From Rhizobium sp. R634 (GTDB lineage: Bacteria; Pseudomonadota; Alphaproteobacteria; Rhizobiales; Rhizobiaceae), in the NCBI RefSeq assembly GCF_002211305.1, contig NZ_LOKW01000004.1, positions 124,001 through 188,000 of the forward strand: a stretch of DNA of 64,000 nt. Direction: 5' to 3'. This document shows, piece by piece, positions 41,727 to 50,384 of the stretch (position 1 is its first letter; each line of letters starts with the position of its first letter). Position numbers and translations under genes: made by a program. Under the pieces are notes generated by a model. It was not told the origin of the DNA and made no database searches. It saw nothing but the letters and a program-made list of their open reading frames with translations.

Positions 41727-42559
41727 AATCCAGGTCGCAATCCCTCCTCCTGCGCCAGATCGCGCTGCACGCCGTGCTGGCGCCGCTCGCGGTGATCTGG
41801 CTGTTTCCGCTCTGGATGATGTTCGTGTTCTCGACCATGCCCGACAACGGCATCTTCAGCCCGAAGATCGTCCTCTGGCCATCGACCAACTTCATCGAGA
41901 ATTTCAAGAACCTGCAGGCCGACACCGATTTCATCGGCGCGATGGTGATCTCCGTCGGCGTCGCGATCATCTACACTTTCCTCTCGGTGCTGTTGACTTC
42001 GATGGCGGGCTGGGCACTGGCACGTTACCGTTTCGTCGGCCGCACCGTCGTCATCGCCATCATCATCGGCACGATCACGCTTCCCTTCTCCGTGGTCGTC
42101 ATCCCGCAATTCATCATGGTGGCGCGCGAGTTCAAGCTGGCAAACACCTGGGTGGCGCTGATCGTGCCACCGCTGTTCAATTCGCTCGGCGTGCTGTTCA
42201 TGCGGCAATCCTTCTCGATGATGCCGGGCGAGCTTTTCGACGCGGCACGGGTCGAAGGCGTCAAGGAATGGCAGATCTTCCTGCGCATCGCCCTGCCGCT
42301 CGCAAGCCCCACCATGGCGGCGCTCGCGATCATTCTCTTCCTCGCCTCATGGAACAACTACCTCTGGCCGCTGCTCATCAATTCCAAACCGGGGATGATG
42401 ACGGCGCCGGTGGCATTGGGAACGCTGATCGGCCTGACCAAGGTTTCCTGGGGCGGCATCATGGCAGGGGCAGTGCTGCTGACGGCACCGATCCTCGTCG
42501 TGTTCGTCGCTCTGCAGCGTTATTTCATCGCCGGCATCGCGGCCGGCGCAATCAAGTAA
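41723..42559 (+). CDS. Sugar ABC transporter permease (MalG/UgpE type)
   Basis: A 278-residue inner-membrane protein with six spans. It has the MalG-type N-terminal LFPLWMMFVFSTMPDNGIF and the EAA loop ELFDAARVEGVKEWQIFLRIALPLASP. It overlaps the upstream permease by 4 bases (ATGA) and ends in a short basic tail (GIAAGAIK). Confidence 0.92.
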   Translation: MKSRSQSLLLRQIALHAVLAPLAVIWLFPLWMMFVFSTMPDNGIFSPKIVLWPSTNFIENFKNLQADTDFIGAMVISVGVAIIYTFLSVLLTSMAGWALARYRFVGRTVVIAIIIGTITLPFSVVVIPQFIMVAREFKLANTWVALIVPPLFNSLGVLFMRQSFSMMPGELFDAARVEGVKEWQIFLRIALPLASPTMAALAIILFLASWNNYLWPLLINSKPGMMTAPVALGTLIGLTKVSWGGIMAGAVLLTAPILVVFVALQRYFIAGIAAGAIK

Positions 42560-42572
42560 TCGGGGAGGCCGC

Positions 42573-43655
42573 ATGGCGGAGCTTTCACTCAGCAATATCG
42601 TCAAGCGCTTCGGCGGCTTCGAGATCATTCACGGCGCCAATCTGGAGGTGAAGGACGGCGAATTCGTCGTCTTCGTCGGCCCCTCGGGCTGCGGCAAGTC
42701 CACGCTCTTGCGGATGATCGCGGGCCTCGAGGATATTACAGCAGGCGAGCTTCGGATCGGCGGCAGGGTCGTCAACGACGTCGAGCCGGCCGACCGCGGC
42801 ATCGCCATGGTCTTCCAGTCCTATGCGCTCTATCCGCACCTGACCGTCGAGGAAAACCTGAGCTTCGGCCTGCGCATGAACGGCAATCCGAAGGCGGATA
42901 CCGAGCGGCGCGTACGCCATGTCGCCGACATCCTGCAGATCACCGAGCTGATGAAGCGGCGGCCGAAGCAGCTTTCTGGCGGCCAGCGCCAGCGCGTCGC
43001 GATCGGCCGCGCCATCGTCCGCGAACCGGAGGTCTTCCTGTTCGACGAGCCTTTGTCCAACCTCGACGCCGAACTCCGTGTACAGATGCGCGTCGAAATC
43101 TCGAGGCTGCACAAGCAGCTCGGCACGACGATGATCTACGTCACCCATGACCAGACCGAAGCGATGACACTGGCCGACAAGATCGTCGTGCTGCGGGCCG
43201 GCAATATCGAGCAGATCGGCGCGCCGCTCGATCTCTACGACGATCCCGCCAACCAGTTCGTCGCCGGCTTCGTCGGCTCGCCGAAGATGAATTTCCTGAA
43301 GGCCGTCGTGGTCGAGACGCAGCCGGGCAGGGCGGTGATCGCGCTTGAAAGCGATGCCAATACGCGCCTGTCGCTTCCCGTCGCCGATCCCGTCCAAGCA
43401 GGCGCCAAGGTGACGCTCGGCATCCGCCCCGAGCATTTCGTCGATGCCGGCATGGGCGATGCCGATCTCACAGTCGCCATCGATGTTGCCGAACACCTCG
43501 GCAATACCAGCTACATCTATGCCGCCATCGGCGGCGAGCAGCTGATCATCGAGCGGCCGGAATCGCGCACCGCCGGCAACCGCGAGACCCTGACCGTCGG
43601 CCTTCCCGCCAGCCGCACATTCCTTTTCGACGGCGCCGGCAAACGGCTTCGCTGA
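42573..43655 (+). CDS. Sugar ABC transporter ATP-binding protein (UgpC/MalK type)
   Basis: A 360-residue ATPase with Walker A GPSGCGKST, signature LSGGQRQR, Walker B FLFDEPLSNLDAELR and H-loop YVTHDQTEAMTLAD. A C-terminal TOBE/OB regulatory domain (about residues 235-360; LGIRPEHF) follows. It energises the two permeases. The gap to the upstream gene is 13 bases and to the fused oxidoreductase gene 34 bases, so the five genes form one operon. Confidence 0.94.
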   Translation: MAELSLSNIVKRFGGFEIIHGANLEVKDGEFVVFVGPSGCGKSTLLRMIAGLEDITAGELRIGGRVVNDVEPADRGIAMVFQSYALYPHLTVEENLSFGLRMNGNPKADTERRVRHVADILQITELMKRRPKQLSGGQRQRVAIGRAIVREPEVFLFDEPLSNLDAELRVQMRVEISRLHKQLGTTMIYVTHDQTEAMTLADKIVVLRAGNIEQIGAPLDLYDDPANQFVAGFVGSPKMNFLKAVVVETQPGRAVIALESDANTRLSLPVADPVQAGAKVTLGIRPEHFVDAGMGDADLTVAIDVAEHLGNTSYIYAAIGGEQLIIERPESRTAGNRETLTVGLPASRTFLFDGAGKRLR

Positions 43656-43689
43656 ACCCATCCCAGGCAGAAAGACGAAAGAGGATTCC

Positions 43690-45693
43690 ATGACTTCCGA
43701 TCAACCTACCCGCTGGGGCATCATCGGCCCCGGCACCATCGCCCGCACCTTTGCAGACGGCGTCGCCCATTCGCGCACCGGCAAACTGGTGGCGATCGCC
43801 ACCCGCAATCCTTCCAAGCCTGGACTTGCCGAAAACTTCCCCGGCGCCCGCATCGTCAATGGCTACGAGGCGCTGCTTACCGACCCCGAAGTGGACGCGG
43901 TCTATATCTCCGTGCCCCATACCGGCCATGCCGAATGGGCGATCAAGGCCGCGCGCGCCGGCAAGCATATCCTTGTGGAAAAGCCGATTGCACTTTCGGC
44001 CTATGATGCCGAGGCCGTATACTACGAAGCCAAGAAGGCCGGCGTCTTTGCCGGCGAAGCCTTCATGTACCGCGTGCATCCGCAGACGGAAAAGCTGGTC
44101 GAACTCGTCAAGAGCGGCGTCATCGGCACGCTCCGCATTATCCGCTCGAGCTTCGGCTTCAACATGGGCAGCTACCGGCCGGAGCACCGGCTTTTCGCCA
44201 ATGACACGGCAGGCGGCGGTATTCTCGATGTCGGCGGCTACCCGGTCTCGATGGCGCGGCTGATCGCCGGCGCGGCGGAAGGCAAAGCCTTCCTCGAACC
44301 GGAGAAGGTTTCGGGCGTCGCCCATCTCGGAGAGAGCGGCGTCGACGAATGGGCTTCCGCGGTGCTGAAGTTCCCGAACGAGATCATCGCCGAAGTTTCC
44401 TGCTCGATCATGGCCCAGCAGGACAACGTGCTGCGCATTATCGGTTCCGAAGGCCGGATCGAGGTGGCGGACTTCTGGTTCGCCTCCGGCCACAAGGGCG
44501 GCGTCGGTAAGATCGAGATCTTCAAGGGCGGCAAACAGGAGACCGTCGAGATCAAGGAAGATCGCTGGCTCTATTCCTTCGAGGCGGATGCGGCGGGCGA
44601 TGCCATCCGCGCCGGCAAGACGGAGTTCAGCACTCCCGGCATGAGCTGGGCGGATTCGATCGGGAACCTGCGGGTGCTCGACCAATGGCGCGCCTCGGTC
44701 GGTCTCGAATACGGCGTCGAGAAGGCGGTAAAGCGCACGGCCAACATTGCCGGCGGCACGGTCACGCACGGCAGCAGCATTCCGAAGCGCCAGATTCCAG
44801 GCATCTCCAAGCCGGCCTCGGTCGTGACACTCGGCTTCGAGTTCTTCCCGAACTTTGCGTCGGCCTCGCTGACGCTCGACGCCTTCTACGAGGCCGGCGG
44901 CAACGCCTTCGACACGGCCTATGTCTATGGGGCCGGCAAGACAGAGACGATCTTCGGCGACTGGCATACGAGCCGCAAGGTGCCGCGCGAGGAGATCGTG
45001 CTGATCGGCAAGGGCGCGCATTCGCCGCTCTGCTATCCCGACATGATCGCCAAGCAGCTCGATCAGTCGCTCGCCCGCCTGAAGACCGACTATGTCGACA
45101 TCTATTTCATGCATCGCGACAATACCGACGTGCCCGTCGGAGAATTCGTCGATGCCATGGATGCCGAGGTCAAGCGCGGCCGCATCCGCGGCATCTTCGG
45201 CGGTTCGAACTGGACACGCGCACGTTTCGACGAGGCGATCGCCTATGCCGAAAAATCAGGCAAGGCCGCACCTGCGGCACTCTCCAACAACTTCTCGCTC
45301 GCCGAGATGCTGGATCCGATCTGGGCCGGCTGCGTCGCCGCCTCCGACGACGACTGGAAGAAATGGCTGAACGAGAAGCAGATCCCGAACTTCGCCTGGT
45401 CCAGCCAGGGCCGCGGCTTCTTTACCGACCGGGCCGGCCGCGACAAGAAGGACGACGAGGAGATCGTGCGCGTCTGGTATTCCGAACGCAATTTCGGACG
45501 CCGCGACCGCGCCATCGAGCTTGCCAACAAGCTCGGCCGCAATCCGATCCACATCGCGCTTGCCTATGTCATCGCCCAACCCTTCCCGGTCATTCCGCTG
45601 ATCGGACCGCGAACCGTCGCCGAGCTGGAAGACAGCCTCTCGGCACTCGACATCCGGCTGACGCCCGATCAGGTGAAGTGGCTGGAAGGCTGA
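43690..45693 (+). CDS. Fused Gfo/Idh/MocA dehydrogenase - aldo/keto reductase
   Basis: A 667-residue protein made of two complete oxidoreductases in one reading frame. Residues about 6-345 form a Gfo/Idh/MocA unit: nucleotide loop GIIGPGTIA (10-18), EKP at 97-99 and GGILDVGGYPVSMARL near 177-192. Residues about 375-667 form an aldo/keto reductase with a full apparent catalytic tetrad: Asp408 and Tyr413 in DTAYVYG, Lys441 in LIGKG and His475 in YFMHRD. The C-terminal cofactor loop (IPLIGPRTVAELEDSLSAL) is also present. The two active sites could carry out an oxidation and a reduction in turn on the imported sugar (inference). It ends the importer operon at a strong terminator. Confidence 0.88.
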   Translation: MTSDQPTRWGIIGPGTIARTFADGVAHSRTGKLVAIATRNPSKPGLAENFPGARIVNGYEALLTDPEVDAVYISVPHTGHAEWAIKAARAGKHILVEKPIALSAYDAEAVYYEAKKAGVFAGEAFMYRVHPQTEKLVELVKSGVIGTLRIIRSSFGFNMGSYRPEHRLFANDTAGGGILDVGGYPVSMARLIAGAAEGKAFLEPEKVSGVAHLGESGVDEWASAVLKFPNEIIAEVSCSIMAQQDNVLRIIGSEGRIEVADFWFASGHKGGVGKIEIFKGGKQETVEIKEDRWLYSFEADAAGDAIRAGKTEFSTPGMSWADSIGNLRVLDQWRASVGLEYGVEKAVKRTANIAGGTVTHGSSIPKRQIPGISKPASVVTLGFEFFPNFASASLTLDAFYEAGGNAFDTAYVYGAGKTETIFGDWHTSRKVPREEIVLIGKGAHSPLCYPDMIAKQLDQSLARLKTDYVDIYFMHRDNTDVPVGEFVDAMDAEVKRGRIRGIFGGSNWTRARFDEAIAYAEKSGKAAPAALSNNFSLAEMLDPIWAGCVAASDDDWKKWLNEKQIPNFAWSSQGRGFFTDRAGRDKKDDEEIVRVWYSERNFGRRDRAIELANKLGRNPIHIALAYVIAQPFPVIPLIGPRTVAELEDSLSALDIRLTPDQVKWLEG

Positions 45694-45702
45694 TAAAAGA
45701 AG

Positions 45703-45731
45703 AAAGGGCGCGGCTCGAAACCGCGCCCTTT
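45703..45731. terminator. Bidirectional terminator between the fusion gene and cydX
   Basis: AAAGGGCGCGG (45703-45713) pairs perfectly with CCGCGCCCTTT (45721-45731) around a 7-base loop. It lies between convergent genes, only 7 bases beyond the cydX stop. Confidence 0.85.
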
Positions 45732-45737
45732 CCATAT

Positions 45738-45860
45738 TTACTTCAGCGTTTCGGACGCCTTCTTCTTGGCGGCGTCGTCCATCAGCTCATACCACATGGC
45801 GTTGAGGACGGCGAAGGCGGCTGCCAGCGGCAGGCCAAGGATCCATGCGAAATACCACAT
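45738..45860 (-). CDS. cydX: Cytochrome bd oxidase small subunit CydX
   Basis: A 40-residue single-span membrane peptide, MWYFAWILGLPLAAAFAVLNAMWYE followed by a charged tail. It matches the CydX/YbgT pattern (MWYFxWxLG...A). It starts 13 bases after the cydB stop behind GAGGGAGA. CydX stabilises the haem centres of the bd oxidase in characterised systems. Confidence 0.92.
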   Translation of the reverse strand: MWYFAWILGLPLAAAFAVLNAMWYELMDDAAKKKASETLK

Positions 45861-45873
45861 CGTTTCGTCTCCC

Positions 45874-47028
45874 TCAGTAGGCGTGGCTATTCTTGTCGGT
45901 GACCGACTTCTCGTCCACCTTGCCCCACAAAACCTTGTAGACCCAGGCCGTGTAGGCGACGATGATCGGCAGGAAGATCACCGTCACGACAAGCATGATG
46001 AACAGCGTCAAATGGCTGGAGGATGCATCCCAGACCGTCAGGCTCGACCGCGGATCGAGCGAGGAGGGCAGGATGAACGGGAACATCGCCAGACCGACCG
46101 TGGAGATGATGCCCAGTATCGCCACCTTGCTGAAGATGAGCGTCGTCACCTCGCGCCTTGCCCGCATGGCGAGAAAGGCCAGTGCCGCGCCGGCAAAGCC
46201 GAGGACGGGCGCCACGATCATCCAGGGATGGGCGCTGTAATTGGTAAGCCATGCGCCGTTCTCGATCGCCACGCTCTTCAGCAGCGGGTTGGACGGCCCG
46301 ATCGAGCTGATATCGCTGGTGATGCGATAGCCGCCGACGCCGATCCACAGGAAGAGGCCGCCGAGGGCAAAGAGCACGATGGCGGCAAGGGCGGCGATAC
46401 TGCCATAGCTTCTCGCTCGCTCCGCCACCGGCCCGCTCGCCTTCAGGACCAGCCAGGCCGCACCATGCATCGTCAGCATGGCGACGGACAACAGGCCGCA
46501 GAGCAGGGCATAAGGGTTGAGCAAAGCGAAGAACGAGCCTTCGTAGAAGATCCGCATATCGTCGGCAAAGCGGAAGGGCACGCCCTGCAGCACGTTGCCG
46601 ACAGCAACGCCGAAGATCAGCGCCGGCACGAAGCCGCCGATGAAAAGTGCCCAGTCCCAGCCGTTTCGCCAACGGACGCTTTCCCGTTTCGACCGGTATT
46701 TGAAGCCGACCGGGCGCAGGATGAGCGCGAAGAGGATCGCAAACATGGCGAGATAGAAGCCCGAGAAGGAAACCGCATAGAGCGGCGGCCAGGCGGCGAA
46801 GATGGCGCCGCCGCCGAGGATCAGCCAGACCTGGTTGCCCTCCCAGGTGGCTCCGATCGTGTTGATCGCCACGCGCCGCTCCGCATCAGTCTTGGCGACA
46901 AAGGGCAGAAGCATGCCGACGCCGAGATCGAAGCCGCCTGTCGTTGCAAAAGCGATCAATATCACGCCGAGCAGCAGCCACCAGATGAGGCGCAGGGTTT
47001 CATAGTCGATGAGTTCGTGAAGGATCAT
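45874..47028 (-). CDS. cydB: Cytochrome bd ubiquinol oxidase subunit II
   Basis: A 384-residue membrane protein beginning MILHELIDYETLRLIWWLLLGVILIAFATTGGFDLGVGMLLPFVAK, the standard CydB start. NTIGATWEGNQVWLILGGGAIFAAWP contains the conserved E-x-N-Q segment. About eight to nine spans. With CydA it forms the quinol oxidase that reduces oxygen to water with high affinity. Six bases separate it from cydA. Confidence 0.96.
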   Translation of the reverse strand: MILHELIDYETLRLIWWLLLGVILIAFATTGGFDLGVGMLLPFVAKTDAERRVAINTIGATWEGNQVWLILGGGAIFAAWPPLYAVSFSGFYLAMFAILFALILRPVGFKYRSKRESVRWRNGWDWALFIGGFVPALIFGVAVGNVLQGVPFRFADDMRIFYEGSFFALLNPYALLCGLLSVAMLTMHGAAWLVLKASGPVAERARSYGSIAALAAIVLFALGGLFLWIGVGGYRITSDISSIGPSNPLLKSVAIENGAWLTNYSAHPWMIVAPVLGFAGAALAFLAMRARREVTTLIFSKVAILGIISTVGLAMFPFILPSSLDPRSSLTVWDASSSHLTLFIMLVVTVIFLPIIVAYTAWVYKVLWGKVDEKSVTDKNSHAY

Positions 47029-47034
47029 GGCAGG

Positions 47035-48615
47035 TCACTCCGCGGCTGGGACGAGAGTTTCGGATATCAGGACGGCTTCCGGCTCGTCGTCCGGTTCCGG
47101 TCCCTGCCTGATCGCCTTGATCATCAGGCTCATCTCGATGACGATCAGCACCGTGTAGAGTGCTGCAAAACCGATGATCGTCAAAAGCACGGTGCCGGCG
47201 CCGAGGCTGGAGACGGCGGCAGCCGTCGGCAGCACGCCTTCGATCACCCAGGGCTGGCGGCCGAATTCCGCGACGACCCAGCCAAGCTCGATGGCGACCC
47301 AGGGAAGCGGGATCGCCAATACGGCAATCCGCAGAAGCAGCGGATACTTGTCGAGATGGCGGCGCGCCGACAGCCAGAAGAAGGTCGCGGTCAGCAGGAT
47401 GAAGAAGATGCCGAGACCGACCATGATGCGGAAGGACCAGAAGAGTGTCGGCACATGCGGGATGGTATCGCGCGCCGCCTGCGCGATCTGCGCGTCGGTC
47501 GCCTGGCGCGGATCGTCGACGTAGCGCTTCAGAAGAAGCGCGTAGCCGAGATCATGGCCGAGATCTTCGAAGGAGCTGCGCACTTCCTGGGCGACCTGGT
47601 CCTGCGCGGGCGCCGCACGGATCTGCATCAGCGCGTCATAGGCCTTGATGCCGTCGCGGATGCGGACCTCGGCCTGCTGTTCGAGCTTGTCGATGCCGGG
47701 GATCTCGGTCGTCAGCGACCGCGTGCCGATCAGACCCATCACCCAGGGGATATGCACGGCAAAATGCGTCTCGCGCGCTTCCTGATCGGGGAAGCCGAAG
47801 GCGGTGAAGGCGGCGGGCGCCGGCTCCGTCTTCCACATGCCCTCGATCGCGGCAAGCTTCATCTTCTGGTTTTCGGTGGCGAGATAACCGCTCTCGTCGC
47901 CGAGCACGACGACCGAGAGCGCCGAGGCCAGGCCGAAGGAGGCGGCGACCGTCATCGAGCGCTTGGCAAGCTCGATATGTCTCCCCTTCAGCACGTACCA
48001 GGCGGAGACGCCGAGCACGAAGATCGAGGCGCAGACATAACCAGCCGATACTGTATGGACGAATTTCGCCTGGGCGACCGGATTGAAGACGACGTCGAAG
48101 AAGCTGGTGATCTCCATGCGCATCGTCTGCGGATTGAGCGCCGATCCCACCGGGTTCTGCATCCAGCCATTGGCGATGAGTATCCAGAGCGCAGAGAAGT
48201 TCGAGCCCAGCGCCACCGCCCAGGTGGCGACGAGATGGCCGACCTTCGACAGCTTGTCCCAGCCGAAGAAGAACAGGCCGACGAAGGTCGCCTCCAGGAA
48301 GAAGGCCATCAGGCCTTCTATCGCCAGCGGGGCGCCGAAGATGTCGCCGACATAATAGCTGTAATAGCTCCAGTTCATGCCGAACTGGAATTCCATGACG
48401 ATGCCTGTGGCGACGCCGAGCACGAAATTGATGCCGAACAGCGTGCCCCAGAACTTCGTCATCTGCCGCCAGATCTGGCGGCCGGTCATGACATAGACGG
48501 TTTCCATGATCGCCAGGAGCACGGACAAGCCGAGCGTCAGCGGTACGAACAGGAAGTGGTAAAGGGCGGTCAGCGCGAATTGGAAGCGCGATAGCGCAAC
48601 GATATCTAGTTCCAT
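47035..48615 (-). CDS. cydA: Cytochrome bd ubiquinol oxidase subunit I
   Basis: A 526-residue membrane protein carrying the haems and quinol site. Recognisable features are the early haem histidine (SRFQFALTALYHFLF, His20), the glutamate-containing FFLEATFVGLFFFGWDKL and the long quinol-binding Q-loop (ENQKMKLAAIEGMWKTEP). The ELGWVVAEFGRQPWVIEG segment follows. Length matches E. coli CydA. It acts at low oxygen and resists nitric oxide and sulfide in characterised species. 77 bases separate it from cydC. Confidence 0.97.
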   Translation of the reverse strand: MELDIVALSRFQFALTALYHFLFVPLTLGLSVLLAIMETVYVMTGRQIWRQMTKFWGTLFGINFVLGVATGIVMEFQFGMNWSYYSYYVGDIFGAPLAIEGLMAFFLEATFVGLFFFGWDKLSKVGHLVATWAVALGSNFSALWILIANGWMQNPVGSALNPQTMRMEITSFFDVVFNPVAQAKFVHTVSAGYVCASIFVLGVSAWYVLKGRHIELAKRSMTVAASFGLASALSVVVLGDESGYLATENQKMKLAAIEGMWKTEPAPAAFTAFGFPDQEARETHFAVHIPWVMGLIGTRSLTTEIPGIDKLEQQAEVRIRDGIKAYDALMQIRAAPAQDQVAQEVRSSFEDLGHDLGYALLLKRYVDDPRQATDAQIAQAARDTIPHVPTLFWSFRIMVGLGIFFILLTATFFWLSARRHLDKYPLLLRIAVLAIPLPWVAIELGWVVAEFGRQPWVIEGVLPTAAAVSSLGAGTVLLTIIGFAALYTVLIVIEMSLMIKAIRQGPEPDDEPEAVLISETLVPAAE

Positions 48616-48692
48616 TGTCTTTCTCCCACGGTCCCACGGGGTACGGAGCGTTCCTCAACGCCGGATGGCGGTTGAGGGCATGCGGGTCTCGC

Positions 48693-50384
48693 TCAGTCCG
48701 GCCGAAGCCGGTCGAGCGCCTTTTCGAACGCCGCCTCTCCACGGCGCGAAACTTCAGAAACGCGGCCGCCTTCGATGACGGCGATGCGGTCTGCGATCGC
48801 GGCCTCGCGGCGGATATGGGTCGCGATAACAAGCGAACGGCCCGCTGCCATCCCCGACAGGCGCCGGAGCACATCGCGGGCGGTGGCACCGTCGAGGCCT
48901 TCGGTCGGCTCGTCGAGCAGCCAGAGCGGCGTGTCGCGCAGGAAGAGCCTGGCCAGCGCCAGCCGGCGCGACTGGCCGCCGGAAAGGCCGAGTCCGCCTT
49001 CGCCAAGCCGCGTATTCATGCCCTGCGGCATGGCATCGATATCGGCAAGCAGGCCTGCGGCTGCCAGCGCATCACGGAGACGGGATTCGCTCGCATCAGG
49101 GTTCGCCAGGATGAGATTGCCGCGCAGGCTATCCTCGAAGAGTTCCGTCCGCTGCGTCAGCAGGGTCGCCGTCACCGCGGCGACGCTGCCCGACGCTGCA
49201 GGCAATTCACCGGAAAGCAGAGCAAGCAGGCTGGATTTGCCGGCGCCGCTCGCCCCGATGACGGCCAGCCGTTCGCCCTGCTTGAGCACGAGGTCGATGT
49301 GCTGAAGAGCGGGCACGGCCGAGCGTTCATGGTAGGCGGCCACACCAGCCAGCGAAAAGGCATATCCCGGCATCGGCGGCGCCAATGGTTCAGCTGCCGT
49401 CGCGACGGCAAGCCGCGGCGAGATGCGCTTCGCCGCCAGCAGCGTCCGGCCGATTTCCAGGGCGCCACGGCGCAGCGCCGCGAAGGGTTCGACGGCCGCG
49501 AAGGCGACGAGAAGGCCAAGGGCCGCGACAGGTGCAGTGATCGCCTTCGTTTCCGCCAAAGCGGCGACGGCGAGCAGTGACGCCGTCAGCAGCAGAGTGG
49601 AGCCGAGACCGAAGCCGAATGTCAGGCCGGTTTCGACGCGGTTCAGCCGGTCGTCGGCACGGGCGGTATAATTATCGGCGGCCATGATCGCGCTTGTCTG
49701 ACCATCGAGCCGACCGGCCATCAGCAGGTCGGTCTGGCCGGCGACGAGGTCGATCGTCCGCGACCGCAGCGCCTCGATGCCATGGGCGCGCCTGCGGGCA
49801 TGTTTGCGCGCCGCACGGCCGGCGATCAAAGGCAGGCCGAGGCCGGCGCCCGCGAGAAAGAGGCCGAAGCACAGACCGAACACCGGATGCATCAGGCCGA
49901 GCGCCACGCTTGCGGCCAATGCCGCACCGACCGCCACGACAGCCGGCACGAGAGTACGAAGATAGAGAGAGTCGAGCGCATCGATGTCTGCCGTCAGCCG
50001 GAACAGCAGCCTTGCAGGGCGATGCAGCAGAGCGCGGGCAGCGCCCGGTTCGGCAACGCCGCGAAACAGCCTTTCGCGGAGGGCGGCAAGCACGCCGAGC
50101 GTGGCGTCATGGGTCGCAAGCCTTTCACCGTAACGCGCCGCGGTGCGGACGATGGCAAGCAGGCGGATGCCGGCCGCCGGCGCAAAGACGTCGAAGGTCA
50201 TGGCGACCGCCGCCGAAAGACCGGCGAGCGCGGTGGCGGTGATGAACCAGCCGGACAGGCCGAGCAGCGCGATGCCCGCCGTCACCGTCGCAGCCGACAG
50301 CATCGCGCCAAACAGCAGCGCGCGCCGGCGCTCGGCAAGGAAGAGGCGCAGGATCGGCTTGAGGTCTGCAACAAATGTGCTCAT
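48693..50384 (-). CDS. cydC: Thiol ABC exporter subunit CydC
   Basis: A 563-residue half-transporter with six N-terminal spans (about residues 15-290) and a C-terminal ATPase (GASGAGKSSLLALLSG; LSGGQSRRLALARLFLRDTPLWLLDEPTEGLD). With CydD it exports cysteine or glutathione to the periplasm, which is needed for bd oxidase assembly. Its start overlaps cydD by 4 bases. Identified as CydC by position after cydD and by sequence type. Confidence 0.92.
   Translation of the reverse strand: MSTFVADLKPILRLFLAERRRALLFGAMLSAATVTAGIALLGLSGWFITATALAGLSAAVAMTFDVFAPAAGIRLLAIVRTAARYGERLATHDATLGVLAALRERLFRGVAEPGAARALLHRPARLLFRLTADIDALDSLYLRTLVPAVVAVGAALAASVALGLMHPVFGLCFGLFLAGAGLGLPLIAGRAARKHARRRAHGIEALRSRTIDLVAGQTDLLMAGRLDGQTSAIMAADNYTARADDRLNRVETGLTFGFGLGSTLLLTASLLAVAALAETKAITAPVAALGLLVAFAAVEPFAALRRGALEIGRTLLAAKRISPRLAVATAAEPLAPPMPGYAFSLAGVAAYHERSAVPALQHIDLVLKQGERLAVIGASGAGKSSLLALLSGELPAASGSVAAVTATLLTQRTELFEDSLRGNLILANPDASESRLRDALAAAGLLADIDAMPQGMNTRLGEGGLGLSGGQSRRLALARLFLRDTPLWLLDEPTEGLDGATARDVLRRLSGMAAGRSLVIATHIRREAAIADRIAVIEGGRVSEVSRRGEAAFEKALDRLRPD

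Noticed and set aside
45766..48594. A 942-codon open frame on the plus strand
   Set aside because: It lies opposite cydB and cydA, which are certain by motif. Its translation is charged low-complexity sequence with no domain, as expected for the antisense of GC-rich coding DNA.
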